DNA of 64,000 bases. Source: Oreohelix idahoensis (lineage: Eukaryota > Mollusca > Gastropoda > Stylommatophora > Oreohelicidae). Both the position numbers and the translations under genes were made by a program. This document shows, piece after piece, positions 37,101-52,400 of the stretch. The notes beneath the pieces were generated by a model. It was not told the DNA's origin, did no database searches, and saw only the letters and a list, made by a program, of their open reading frames with translations. The stretch is taken from the NCBI GenBank assembly GCA_024509875.1, contig JAMPIV010000584.1:806001-870000 (forward strand), read 5' to 3'. Every line of letters starts with the position of its first letter. Within the stretch, counting starts at the first letter, position 1.

Positions 37101-40100
37101 AACTGTATCAGCTACTGCCATTCCTTTAAACCTACCTGCTACGTGGAGTGAGTGAACATGCTGCATGGGCAACAGCTTGATCTCCATATAACTGTGCCCA
37201 AGCTTGCACCCTGAAGAGGACACTCCAGGTTCACCCTATGGTGTTGGCACAACATGACAAGTAGCAGCCCTTCCATATAAGGTGTCTATGCCACATCTTT
37301 GGTATTTTGTGGAAAGACAAAGTGACAAATGTCAAGGCGCTGTCATGTGCTGGCCTTCAAAGCATATATACACTGCTTAACTCTTTCATTCCAGAGTTAT
37401 TTTGCACGCTGTGCCAGACTTTTTTTGTGGGCAGAATTTTATAGAGTGAAGTGTTCATCTTTCAGTCTAAATTTGTTTGTGAATTTTCCTTTGAACATGT
37501 ACTTATTATATACCAAACTGTAGGGAAATGGATAGAGAATTCAAATGTATAATGTCTGTGGTAGTATTAACACAAGTATGTTCGGTATAATTTAATCATT
37601 TTGCATGTAAAATTGAAAAACGCTAAAAAGTTGACTGTAGAATACGATCTTACCAAAGACAAATTACTGTCGTAGACAATAAAACTTTCTTTTTAGTCTT
37701 CAAACGTCAAGTTAATCCATATACAAAGTAAAAAAAACATGCTTATGGCCAAAATTAGTAGATTTAGTGTTATTCGCACCAGTTTGTCCGTGGTTCTTTG
37801 TAAGAAAAAAATAAATTATGCAATCGTGCATTACGTAATTTTCAAACAAATAAATAAGAATAACATCATATAAATACTTTTTTACTCTTGTTTAATGTTT
37901 TAATAGTATCCCTAGCTTCATCTTCTACCAAGAACTAGTGATTAGATGTTACGGTAGGTCTAGTTTTGTTGCTTTTTGATCGGCCAGAATATGACTACGC
38001 CCACTCATCAACTAAATCTAGTGCGTCTAGCTTTTCTGCATATATTCCGTATTTTGACAACAAACTGTGACTACCAAACAATCATCATCAATGTCAGCAA
38101 TGTTTCAAAGTAGTTTGACACAATTATTTGCTTAGGAGACTTAGAAAATGTAAATATAAAGCGTGACATATTTCTCTAGCAAAAACAACGAAAAACGTAA
38201 ACACGCGAATCTTCACAAAAATTGTGATAATAACATCAAAACACGCACATGTGCTGATTAACTAAAGTCAAATTAGTTGTTTAAATAGTAGCGGAAGTCA
38301 TTCTACGAGTTTTAATATATGAACTGCATTAAGCGGACGATTTTTAGGGTTTATTCGTGATAAACTAAAAACCACGCTCTGAGCGTTGCTGGGGCACGGC
38401 GTGTTGAATTTTGCAACGCTCAGAGCGTTGCTGTGGAGTCAAAGAGTTAAACAGTGCAGATTACACTGGCTTGGCCATGTTTTCCACATGAAATATCATC
38501 ACATCCGCAAAGATAATTCTAATGGCAGTTGTTAGACGGCAAAAGAACAGCTGGGCAACTGTAGCTGAGGATCAAAGATAGAAATCCAGCATCCTAGGAG
38601 AACGAAGTGTTCGATTACGCCAAGTGGAGATGCTTCCTACAGACTTGTCTCAGACTGGGTGAAAAGAGTTCATACAACAAGCAGAAGAGAATAGAGAACA
38701 TCAAGAGGAACACTGAACAAAAAAATAAAACAGCTCAGGGTTACCAACTCAAGGGCGCATCATCCCTCATAGTCAGTTATGCCTGGAGGCGGCGGTAGTG
38801 GTTGTGGGGTGTGTGTGTGTATATATATATATATAAAATAAAAATTGTTCAACTTTATTAAACTTGAAGACTCACTTTACTGATGAGGAATGTTCGCACC
38901 GTAAAGTCAGGCAAGACATCCACATCTAGCAGCTGTACTGAAATATTTCCATACTGTTCACATCCATCATCTGGCCAGTATTGCTCACATTTTCTCTGCA
39001 GAAGTTTGAACATTTTTGTTTTCACACAAACAGCACATTAAAATCTCTCCTGTTTTAAGATTTTCACAGAATGTAAAGTACAGACCTACTGGAATGTAAT
39101 GAGAGGAATAAATTAATTTAAACAGTCTACTGCGGGGTCGACCGTGTCATAATCATGTCACAAACAGCATTTGGGTTAAGCTAAGTGGTAGTGTAGACTG
39201 TAATAAGGAGCTTAGCATTAGAATTTAGGGTTAGGGTTAGACAGAAATATTGTCACTAATGCTGACTTTACCCTAATTGTTTGCAGCAGGATGGCTGAGC
39301 ACACTGTAAACTGATTCATTCAAACAAAAGTTACAGAGAATGATAGAAGAGAGCATAGTAATGTGGCCCAAAGATCTGTGTCTATTAATCATTGCAATGT
39401 TAGAGATTCATCTCTGCAATAGCACATGGAGTGCATTAACAAAGGATTCATGCAGGAATCAACTGCAATGCTGGACCAATGGAGCAAAAGAATGGGACAT
39501 GAAGGAAAGAAAACACTTTTATACATTTTAAAAATGACAGTTCAGAAGAAACTGTAATGGTAAAACTGAATGAAGCTCTCTATACCAAAGTAAGTGTTAT
39601 AGATATATTTAAATTCTAGAAACTCTGCTACTGCAACATATGAGTTTGACATATTTGTTTACCTTCCCTGATTCAGTAGGATTTGTGAGCATAATGATTG
39701 TTTTTGAATTTTCCTTCCACACCATTCTCCAAATGTCATTTATTGTTGGTTTGCTGGGACCTGCAGAGATTTAAAAAAAAGACAAGAACATAAAAAACAA
39801 ACCTTTAGAAAAAAGAATATTTTAATGACAATTAGATTCTTTTTCTGTGATATGTTTTGCTACTTCTCTATCTTTTTATACTCATCCCCTATCTATAATG
39901 AATTATTTTCTCAGTGGGTGAACAGCTGTGAAGATAAAAACAATGCACAAAATGGGAACTCTGAAAAAAACTTGAAGAGCTTGATAAAGTGTCTGTGTAA
40001 AGTAGTTTTTCAATTTTCCAGATTTTATTTAAACATGATGAAAACTAATGTGACAGTGACAACACTGAATGTACTAATAATTGTACAAAAGAACAAAAGC

Positions 40101-43100
40101 CTCTAAGCATGCTGAATGTCTCAGTATGCTACTAAGTATATGAATATTTTTTAGTTTAAGCAGGGGGAAAACACAAACACACATACCAACACACACATTT
40201 GGTAAACTGTGGAATAATGTGTTCTAGAAATAAGACAGACCTGTCACAAGGCATCAAGAATACAAACATGTGCATCATATGACATTCAAGATATGTTCTG
40301 AAATTGTGAATGATAACTTATAAAGATCAGCAGTCCTGTCAAATAATATGCATTTTACTACAGAAATTGTGCAGGCAAGCAGTAACATCACTTCACTATC
40401 AGGAAAAAGGAATAAACTTCTAAAAAATACTCACCTTGAGCAGCAATGTATGCCCTTTGCTTGTTATAACCCTACAGGAAAAGTTCATAAAACAGCTTAA
40501 AGCAAGAATTAAATATTTTCTTAATATCAACTGCATAAAATTTGCACACATTTTACTGATTTATTGTAATCATTATTCTCAAATAAATTCCAACAGACTG
40601 GAACTTCATTGGGTATCATTTATTTTTTAAAAGTATACAACATATTTCAAGCATCAAATGTTCATCTACTGTGTGTTTATGCTAAGCAGTAATGAAGTCA
40701 TTTCACATTTGTTTTAACAAATTAATGGAACCTTTTAACTATAAAATCACAATGATTAGAGATAGCAAATTTAAGTTCTCAGCTGCTGTAACTGTACTGC
40801 AAACATGTGTACATCTTTTACAGACACTATATATCTGATGGAGGTTAATTATGTTTGCTTGTTACTTTACATATTTTAATCATGACTATTTGCTAAACAT
40901 TTGCATGATGTCTTTTCAGTATACTTTTGCCTGCTACATGTCATAAATCATATAGGAATTTTTTTCTTTTCCAAATCCTCTCTGTTTTGTACCATTTCTA
41001 CAGTGTTTTATGAAAAGTCTATCTTCTAGTATCTTATGCTTTCCTTCCCATTTCCCTGATAAGTCAACTGTCATTTTACAAAGCAACAAAGACAAAATAA
41101 ATCCCTTTTTAGTTTTAGGTGCCTGTTTTCACTTCAAGTCAATGTTGTAAAGATGTGGTCCGAGTCTTCCATTAACTTAACTTTCTCTATTGTTTCATTC
41201 CTTCCTTTGTCCCAAAACTTGGTGGTTGTTGGAGCACCATTGCCTATAGATCATTTTACTTTTTTTTTCCATTTATGTGCCAATATTTTTGTCTCCACAA
41301 AGGCTTTTCCAGCCAATTTTTTACAATATTTTTTGTTCAGCGTATCTTTTGTCTTCTTGTTCCCGAGACTATCCCTTTATGCATGGTATTGAACAACCCA
41401 TTCAATCTTGACACATGGCCACAATACTGAAGTCTGCAGGCATTTACAACTGTTAGTAGATCTTTATATGATCTCATTACATGTTTATAAAGTTCTGCAT
41501 TCTGTAATTGTGTGACATTATCTTTGTATGATAATCCAAGGATCTTTCTGAAACATCTTGTTTCCACTGATTGTATTTAAAAAATCTCTTTCAATATTTC
41601 ATATCTAAGCTTCATGTGCATACAACACTGCAGAGATGATGACCAATGTGTGCCTCAATGTGATACTATTTTTAAAAGTTACATTTCCAGTCTGGTTTTA
41701 ATATGGATAGAATTGCACTTGTTTGTGGGGTCCTTGCTCTTAGCTTTGCTTCTGTTCCCTCATCATTAATAATAGTTCCAAGGTATTTTAACTGGATCAC
41801 TATCTCTTTTAGATGCTGGTGATGAATAGGACACATTGAGGTCACCTGTTGACAGTATCACAAGGCTGTCCTTGGTCCGGAATCCCCAGGGTAAGAGATG
41901 TAGAGGGAGACATGTGGAGAAGAGAACTGAAGACAAATGAAAGGGATTAAACAGACAAGGAAAGACCTTGAGCAGATGGCACAGGACAGGACAGGACAGG
42001 AAGACTTGGCATGAATTTGTTGAAGGCCTGAGCTCCTGTAGAGTAATCATAATGATGATAATAATAATGATGATGATAATGATAATAATGATGATAATAA
42101 TAATGATGATGATGATAATGATGATAGAGACTGACTTGATGTCATGAAACGTATTTACTTACATCAATGTAATTAGCATTAATGTAATCATCGTGTTGGT
42201 CACATCCATCTGTGTCCAGTACAACACGTGTATGATCATCTGAATACAGAATAAACATTTATTAAAACATCATACACTGCATGTCTAGCTCAAATGTTCA
42301 GTTGTTAAAATACCTGTGATCAATTAAAAGCATAAGCTGTTATCATAGTAAATAAGGTAAATAAAAAAATAAAATTGTGTCGTTTTAGCTAGGTGCACTC
42401 TGTTCAACCTAGACACAGAGTACTCGGTTATATTAGGGCACATGTCTAAATATAAAAGACCTTGTGGTCTTGTTAATATCATAGAAAGACATGAAATAGT
42501 CATTGTTACAATGACATTACAAATTACAGAGGAACTTATTATTATGTCTTTACATAATTTTCTGAGATGTTCAAGTTATGTATTCTTCATATTTCTATAA
42601 ACTGCTTCTATCTTACATGCAATTATATTTCCATATCTGTTCTTCAGCTTGTTTTCATTTTTTCTAGCAACTTCACAGGTTGATGTAATTCCTGCAGGTA
42701 GAAGCTGAAAAAGAGAAGCAAAGAACATATATCATTTTGGATGACTGACTGGTCTAGATTTAAAAAACTTAAAAGGGGAGGGTGGTGAGGGTGGGTTTAT
42801 TTCATTATGTTCTTCTTCTTCATTTGCCCTCAGACTTCTACATAAATGACTCTAATAATGGCAGTAGTCAGCTCAAGGTTCTTGACATCTCCAAACAGTT
42901 TTTTGTTGAGAGAAGTGGGTTGTTGCCATATGTCACTCCGTTCACTGCTGTAAGTTGAGCAGGACTGGGGCAGATGTTCAGCTGTCATGGGGCTGGTGCC
43001 ACAGGAGCAGAGATCTGTTGGGCCAATCCTGTACTTGAGATATAGATGGCACCTCAACCTATTTTGATCAGTGTGTAAGCGGAAAATGACCTGGTCTCGC

Positions 43101-43403
43101 TTTGACAGCTGGTGATAGGCATCGTATTTTATGTGACCTGGGTGTTCTGTCCCATTTGGACTTGAATATGGCTTTTATAGTTGTTTTAGCCATTTTATAA
43201 GCTGTCTCTATATCGTTTAGTTGCAATGCTACCCCTTCGTTAGCAAATTTATCTGCCTCTTCCTTGTCTGGAATGTTGCAATGGACTGGTATCCACTGGA
43301 CTGTGCACTTGTTGAAGCATATGGCCAGGCTTTCAAGTGAGTTTATCAGATCTTTCAATCCTTTAGCATGTATTTCATTATAATCTTTACGGAAAGATCA
43401 CTC

Positions 43404-43440
<37 letters not shown>

Positions 43441-46400
43441 ACTCAAAGAATGAAATGTATTCTTTAAACAGACAAACAACGTACAACATACCAAAAGAAG
43501 CTGCAGAAACCTCAACAGCAGAGGTAGACAGAAAAACATGTGGAGAAGAGAACTGGAGACTGAAATAAAATTGATGAGGAAGACATAAAGACCTTGAGTT
43601 GATGGCATATGACAGGAGGACTTGGCACACATTTGTTGGAGGCCTGTGCTTCTTGAGGAGCTAAAGGGACATGGATGAATGATTACCTAAGCCAGCTGTC
43701 ATGGTAACTGAAGATGAAGGGCAAATATGACTGAGCATTATCCCTGTTTGTCACAATGGTTATTGTCCTCTTCTTGTAGATTTTGTTGCTGATCCACTTG
43801 TAAATACAGGTCCATTATGTGGTTGGGTACATCTGTTTAATATATTCCAAAGATATATGTTTGTTTTCTGCATCCATTTGGCTGCCCTTTTTTCACCACA
43901 TCTGGAATGCTGTTTATCAACTCTAAGAATCATGTTCATCTCCAAGGTAGGAATGTGCTGCTTATTGTTATCGGCTCTGCCTTTGTCTCACTGAGGTCTG
44001 GTATAATGAGAGTGGGTTCTTTTCTTTTTGTGCAAAGTAACTTCTCTATGTAATATGAATACATTAAAGTACGAACCACACATTGTAATATAATGCGAAT
44101 CTTGACATGTACGATATCCTGTAAATAAAACATGGCTACGAACTGAACATGCTTTTACTGAGTGCTTTCTGAAACATGTGTATGCTTGTGTAGATGACGA
44201 GGTAATGATTATATACATACATCATAACATTACATGGTGGCAGCGGTCGATACCGGACTGACGCAAAACAGCTACACGATAACACGTGAGTACAGTTTAT
44301 TCGGCTAATTTTCGTCATCGAGGTCAGCCATGGCGGCAAAACAATATCGCAACGCACCGCAAATGAGATTTGCCGGTCAAGATGATAAGAGTGAAGCTTT
44401 CTTGTTATGGCGCCAACGCATAGATCTATATTCCAAGACCACTGGTCTGGAAGGACAAACCCTAACTCCATATATCCTAGAAGCATTGGACGATGAAGGT
44501 TTGAAAATTTACAACAGTTTTGCTACCGCCATGCCTGTTGAGTCAGCGACCGACCCCGTAGCCATATTGGACGAATTTGAAAAACGTCTGATAATAAAGC
44601 ACACGAACTTTAGAGCGGCAAGATTAGAACTTCACCACCTGCGACAGAAACCTGATGAAAGTTTAGATGATTTCTTCACTCGCATCAAGGAGAAAACAAG
44701 TGTATGTAAATTTAACAAAGAAGAAGAAAAAGAGCGAATTATCGAACAGATCCTTCTCAGCACACCAATGCCAGAGTTCCAGAAATGGATACTGAGCCAG
44801 AGTGATACACTAAATTTACAACAACTTCTGGATGAAGGCAGGAAACACGAGGCACAAGCACTAAACATTAAACAAATTCAGCAAGGTACAGTAACAGCCC
44901 AGATGGATGCAGTAAAAAGCTATAAACCCAAACAAAACAAAGCAACTGGTTCGAAGCAACAAGAAAAAACACAACACAAGCAGAGGTGCTATGTGTAAAT
45001 GTTGTGGCCTAAACCACATACAAAACCACTGTCCAGCTAAAGACTCTACATGTCATTACTGCAGAAAGAGGGGCCACTGGATAAAATTATGTTTCAAGAG
45101 GAAACAAGACAGTGCTCAACACAACTTTCACAGCAGAGAGTCATCAAAACAAAACACACTTTATGATGACTGAGGACCTTGACTCCAGTGAAGAAAGTGA
45201 TCCTTCCACATTTGATACTGTGAAGATACTAACTTTCAGTAATGAACCAAAGAGAACGCAGGCTTTCTGCAAAGTACAATTCCGAATACCAGGAATTAAA
45301 AGGCACAAAGAAAGATATATTCGGTTCAAGATAGACACAGGTGCCCAAGGTAACACTCTACCCTTAAGAATATTCAGACAGATCATGCCTGACAAGGTGG
45401 ATAAGCAAGGATTTCCCACAAGGGATGTAAAAAGTAGGAGTGGCAGGACAAAGCTAAGAGCTTACAATGGAACAAGTATAGACTGTTTCGGAGCAGTAAC
45501 ACTTGAATGTTTATACAGAGACTCTGAATGGACATCGTCAACATTTTACTTGGTAGATGTTGAAGGACCTGCAATTTTGGGTTTACCAATGTGCGAAAAG
45601 CTGAGTGTGGTAACTATTAACAACATTAAAGCTGACAAAAAAGAACATCTTACTCTACACGTCACTGGAGTAGATGACCTTAAACAGCGATTCCCAGAAC
45701 AGTTCGACAGAATAGGCAAACTTCCAGGAAAGGCAAGATTCTTTTTAAAAGACAACGCTGAGCCAAAGATAGACCCACCTAGAAAGTATCCTATACATGT
45801 TAAACAGAAACTTGCCACAGAACTAGAAAAGATGGTGCAGAATGATGTTATTAGAAAGGTTGAAGAGCATTCTGATTGGTGTAGTAGTATCACAACCGTT
45901 CTGAAGCAGGATGGTTCTCTTCGGGTTTGCCTTGACCCAAAACACTTAAACAACAGTCTAAAGCGCTGTCCACACAAAATGCATACAGTGGAAGAGATAA
46001 CTCACAGATTCCACAATGCCAAATATTTTTCTAAACTAGATGCTGTACACGGATACTGGAGTGTTGAGATAGCAGAGGAAAGTCAACTCCTTACAACTTT
46101 TCGAACACCATTCGGCAGATATTGTTTCAAGAGACTCCCATTTGGTTTGAATGTATCACAAGACATCTTCCAACAGAAGATTGACAACATTGTTGAGCAA
46201 TGTTCTGGTACAGTGGCTATTGCGGATGACATTGTAGTCTGCGGCAGGTCAGAACAAGAACACGACCGTAACTTGATTAACTTGATGCATGTAGCACAGG
46301 CCAATGGGCTAACATTCAACAGCAAAAAGTGTACAATTAAGGCAACGGAGATACAATTTTTTGGATTGCTGTACACCCAGAATGGTGTAAAACCAGACCC

Positions 46401-49400
46401 TAAAAAGGTTGAAGATATTCATGACATGCCAACACCAGCTACAAAGAAGGAACTGCAACAATTCTTAGGTGCTGTCAATTTCCTAGCACAATTCATACCA
46501 AATTTGTCAGCTGCTGCAGAACCTTTGCGATCTCTACTACAGAATGAAACTCCGTATGAATGGTCAGAAGACTACCAATACATATTCAACCACTTGAAGA
46601 CCCTCATATCATCTGATGCATGCTTGAAATACTATGACATGCAAGCACCCACTTTTCTCATGGTTGATTCCAGTCTGAAAGGCCTAGGAGCAGCACTTTT
46701 GCAACCAGACAAAAATCCTGAAGGACACTATGCCAAAGAACTTCGTCCTGTAGCTTACGCAAGCAAATCATTAAGTTCTGGCGAAAAGAAACTTGCAAAC
46801 ATTGAAAGAGAAATGCTAGCTGTACGTTTTGGAATCAAACGCTTCCACACATTTCTTTTCAACCGCCCATTTACAATTCTCTCAGATCATAAGCCACTTG
46901 AGATGATTCATAAAAAACCAATAGCTTCAGCACCACCACGACTACAAGCTCTGTTATTGGAAACACAAGGTTATGATTTTAATATTCAGTATATCCCAGG
47001 AGAGGATATAGGTCTTGCAGATGCTCTCAGCAGATTACCAAACCCCAACAAGACAGCAGATCTTACCCCAAACATCAAAGTTGATTTTGTCAAGTTTAGC
47101 GATAATCGTCTTGAACACATCAGAGAAGACACAAGGAGAGATCCTATCCTTAACTCTCTCAAAGAACTGATATACCATGGATGGCCAAGCTCTATCAGGG
47201 AAGTTCCAACACACATCCGTCCATACTACTCGATGAGGGACGAGTTAAGCATCGAAGATGGTCTGATCCTTAAAGGAGATCGCATTGTTGTACCAGAAAC
47301 ACAACGCGATATCATCCTTAAACAGCTCCATAATAGTCACCTTGGTATTGTGAAGACACAACTGAGAGCAAAGAAAGATGTTTACTGGCCACAGATAAAC
47401 AAGGACATAGAAACACTATGTAAAAACTGTTCAATTTGCCAAGAACATGCAAATAGGCAGTGCAGAGAACCTCTCATACCATCAGACATACCATTGAGCC
47501 CTTGGAGCATTATATGATATTTTCTCAATCGACAATAATGACTATCTTATTATTGCTGATTACTACAGCAAATTTCCCATCATTGAGAAACTTCCACAAC
47601 CCTCACCATCAGCTGTTATTGCAGACATTACAAAGAAGTATTGCAGCATGTTTGGCATCCCAGATGAAATTAGATCAGACAACGGTCCACATTTCTCAGG
47701 TCAAGCATACAGAAACTTCACTAAGGACTGGAAGATCAAACACACAACATCATCACCTAGATACCCTAAATCTAATGGTTTCATTGAGAGACAGATACAA
47801 ACTATCAAGTCAATCATGAAGAAAACAAGAACAGAGGATGTACACCTAGCACTCTTGAGATGGAGAACAACACCGGTAGACAGTAAGATCGACAGTCCAG
47901 CAGAACTTATGTTTGATAGAAGAATTAAAGACCTCCTACCATCTAAGGTCCACTTCCGTCCACAACATAGAGACAGCACATATGATCAATTTCAGCATCG
48001 TCAGCAAGTTCAGAAATCCAACTATGACAAATGTGCTAAAGACTTACCACCATTATATCCTGGTCAGCATGTGACTACCTACAACCACAACAATGACACA
48101 TGGTCAAAAGCAACAATCATTTCCAGAAACCCTGAACCCAGGAGCTATACTTTAAGACCAGACAGCAGCAGCAACCTCCTGAGGCGAAACAGAGTGGACA
48201 TAAGAGAAATCCCACAGAATACAACAGAACAGAGAATTCCCATGCTTTCAACAGACAATGCAGTAACTCCAGACTTTGGTGCCCCACAAAACCAACAAGC
48301 GCCAAGGCCGAAATCACAACCAACTCAAGCTAAACCAGGGACTTCCGCAGAACCACCAGCACTTTACACAACTCGTTCTGGCCGTACAGTGACACCTCCC
48401 AGCCGATACAGACAGTGACATATATACTCACACTGAGCATTACACATACTTATCCTTTCTCACATGAAACATTTCGTTGGAAATGTTTGCACACATTTTT
48501 TTTTCAAAAAAGGGGGGATGTAATATGAATACATTAAAGTACGAACCACACATTGTAATATAATGCGAATCTTGACATGTACGATATCCTGTAAATAAAA
48601 CATGGCTACGAACTGAACATGCTTTTACTGAGTGCTTTCTGAAACATGTGTATGCTTGTGTAGATGACGAGGTAATGATTATATACATACATCATAACAT
48701 TACACTCTACAGTCTATCCAGACCATATCCTTTCAGTCTGTTTTTCACTGGGTGGTTCGTGAGCCTTTACAATTTTTCTGTCTGATGTAATACTCTGCAG
48801 TCTCTTCCGTCATTAATGGATTTAGTCTGTCATCTTGTTCATTTCATTTATTGGGGCTGATTCTCTCAGTCAGGTGTTGTATTCAAGCAGTTATGCAGAA
48901 GCTGGATTTTGAAGCAGTTGCCTAGGCTATGATTCCATATTCCCCCCAGTAAAAATAACTCCATTTTATCACGGGTCAATCTTATAAAGCCAAACTAGAG
49001 GAGAAATCCAAGGGCAAAATAAATGTTATCATGGTGTTTATTCAGCGAAATTGGAGACAGTAGTCAATAAGTCAAAGTCATGCCCTAGCTGTTATTTCAG
49101 GCATCAACATTCAGAGTGCCATCAACTGAAGTCTACCTAAAACTCTTGTGGCAAAGTTGGTTACCTAGCTTCAGTATGGTGCTCAAAGGGCTAGTGATTC
49201 TCAATCATTCCAAGATCACAATTCACTCTCCATGAGAAAAAAATCCAAGAGGTCCAGTACCAATTAGGCTGTTGATGATGTTGAGGTAATGAATCTTAAA
49301 GCTCACAATAACTATTCCTGATCAATGTGATGGTAAAAAATCAATGAAATTCATTGTGAATACTAGTTTTACACATTTCACTGTTGGCTTGGATGGATAT

Positions 49401-52400
49401 CAAGAAATGGGATCCTCATGATTCCAACCACCATTATATATCTAAAAAATATGGTGCCATCAATGCAACCCATACAAGAGGGGTTAACACCAAAGTCAAG
49501 ATGGGTTACAAGGTATTCATAGTAAAGTGTTATTGTTGATCAGAATCAGCCTCATTGCACTCTGGGCAAATGCATGGATACTCCCTAAGCAAATGTCTAA
49601 GGGTATGAATGCTAACTGTTCCTGTAGTGCGCTGGTTGTATACACGGTGGATGCATCCTCTCATATGTCCATCTCTGCTAGTCTTATGTTTGATGCCCAA
49701 TTCCAGCAATCTTTGCCATGTTGATTCATGATTGAAGTGTCTTTCTCTAGCAGGTGATCAGTAATTGTCTTAAGTATTTCATCCTTATCCATATCAATAT
49801 GTCCCCACTATGGGTGTCGAAGCTAATCTGCCAGCTCTCTCACTGCCGCGTACCCCTGCATGACAGGACACTAGATCCACACCAGTTCCTGAAGATTCAA
49901 GGATTCTATGGACATTTAAAATGTTGGTAACTGATATAGTGGTATAATGTTTTTGATACACAATGGTTCAATACCTATGACTCATTCAAAGCAGCTGTAT
50001 ACCACCAGAAATGGTCTATATGGCTGAATCAGTTCACTCACATGAAACTTTATCTCAGGTCATGCAGTTTTGTAACTGATTTCCAAATGTTTAAATTAAA
50101 GGATTAGGAAGTTACACAGGATCCAAAGCTTATCTGCATATTTAGTCCACTGCAGTTTAAAAGTTTTACAAGCACAGTGCGTTTTGCCTAAGCAGCATTG
50201 CACACAGACAACCCCATCAGTGCCCCGATCTCCTCACTAAGATCACACAAGGAGGATCTCAGCACAGTGCATGAACTCCATAACTATGAAGGTACCAGCA
50301 ATCAAAAACTGAATGTAGAGCAATAAAAAAAATATGCTTTAACCCAGTTTAAAGAACATTTTCAGAAGCTTCAACACTGAAATCACCTTGCCAAGACTGA
50401 CTTCTTACATGCCTACTTGCATTTGAGTTGAATAATGAATTTAAAGTAACCTCCAGTCATTAACTATATCTTTAATGTGGAGATAAGGGTCTCTCATTTT
50501 ACTAGATTGAAGAATACATGTACAGTTTGGCCATATTTTGTAAGTTTTTTTTTGGTCATTTTCACCTTGCATGTCAGTACAGATATTTAGATGGGTTTTT
50601 TTTTTAATCCCCCAAAATACTGAATAATAAGCTAAATATCCAGGTTTTTTTTACCCACCTTTTTTTTATTTTCAGGAGTCTCTGTTTACTTATTTTTTAA
50701 AAAAATGAGATTTTATAAATGTTAGGTCGCCTGAAGCAACCACTCAGAATCATTCTCCTAAGCACATTTTTCCCACAGAGGGTGGGTGGGGGGTGGGGGG
50801 TGGTGGTGTTCATACATTACAATGGCCTAAGCGTACATATTTGTAAATTCTGTGCTGATTGATCCAGACAGAATTTCTATTTTGAGGTAAGCATAAGTTA
50901 TTGTATTTATTGAATGAAGTCACATTATTTAAAAGCATTCAAAATGAATAATTTGATCAAGTTCATGATGTTTCAAATCCCGCAAGAGCTACATACATTT
51001 AGGTCATGGGCCTCATTTTCAGATTTAAACATGTTTTAAAAAGCATTAGCTCCAGACAAGTTGTGTGTTGTTAAAATTTGCCAGGTTGAATCTTTTTCTA
51101 TACAGTTATGTATGATTCAAGAATTTAAAAAAAAAAAATGCAAGAAATTGTTTTGTTGAAGTGGCAAATAAAACAGTTGACAAATTTCCCTCGGACAGTC
51201 AGATGCTAAAGATCTCCAAGTACTAGACCCGCTCATTAAAGATAATCTGCAAAATCTACACATCTGTGAACTGATGCATAACCTCTTGATCAGGAAGATC
51301 TGAAGGGTGAATCTGATGATTATTGTCTGCTGCCTTATACTTGTGTACCTTAACTGATGAGCAATTGTTTTTAGTGAGTTCACTACGTTTACAAATAGCT
51401 TATGCCTATCAACCATTAACCATGTGCCTGATTGATAGTGGTCAAATGTAGCTTGAAATTATTAGCCAGGTAACACATACTTGTGGCATCCACTTTCCAC
51501 ATTTAGATGTGATTATTTAGCACATTATGACGTTGCCGTACAGCAAGGCTGACTGTGAAAGATCATTGTTCAAGATGAAGAAAATCCAGTCTATGAATGC
51601 AGACACAGCTATTTTTTTTTACAGTACGAAACAAACACTGACACCTGCTGTATAGGCTTTAAGTCCCCTGAAGCCATTCTGAAAAGTTCATGTGTTGCAC
51701 AAAAAATTCGAAATCAAAAGAATAAAGTTTTAGAGATGTCAGAATTATCTCTATGTATGTTTAATTCATAAATGTCACTTTAAAACTATGTATCTTGCAT
51801 AATTTACAATACATTTTTCGTATAGTTTTTTGAGTCTTCATAAGGTTTTTATTGATCCAGCACACAGATTTTGTTTTCAAGAGGTTGGCAGGTATGCAGA
51901 AGTGATTTCATTTAAAGTTGAAGCCTTCTTTAATTTTATACATATGTCCATGGTAAATTACCATGACACTTAAAAAGCCCAAACAGTAAAGGAACTTTAA
52001 CAATTTAACAATATCAGTTACCATAAACTATAACAACTCCAGCAACTACAAGTTTTAATTTATCAGGGCCAAACAAGAACACCAGACTTACACGGAATCT
52101 CTCCATGATGCTTAATAGCAACAGTGGTTAAGAAATGACAAGAGGAGTAATATCAACAAAATGCAATATATTGCAGCTACTAGATAGCAGTGCTCACAGT
52201 AAGAAATGGCATCACATTTGCGTATAGGTGCATCTTATAAAACATGCTGTCCTGAATTCATTAAATAACGAAAGATCTTTAACAAAATTTTATAGATTTA
52301 ACTTTCAGTTTAAACATCAAACATTAGTAATAACTCAAACATCACAAACTTTGTATTCCTTTTTCAATCCTTCAAGGTCATTCAGTTTGGCTGTTCTAAT

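Larger units (their letters stand above)
44049..48704 (+). mobile_element. Ty3/gypsy LTR retrotransposon with 186-bp LTRs, complete
   Basis: Identical LTRs at 44049-44234 and 48519-48704, ends TGTAAT/ATTACA, and duplication CTCTA at 44044-44048 and 48705-48709. Order: gag, zinc knuckles, protease, RT, RNase H, integrase, the usual gypsy order. TGGTGGCAGCGGTCG after the 5' LTR is the primer-site position, and AAAAAAGGGGGGA before the 3' LTR is the polypurine tract. Three frame changes divide the coding region. Confidence 0.97.

Noticed and set aside
39221..39240. Telomeric repeat
   Set aside because: Only two TTAGGG units, inside an intron.
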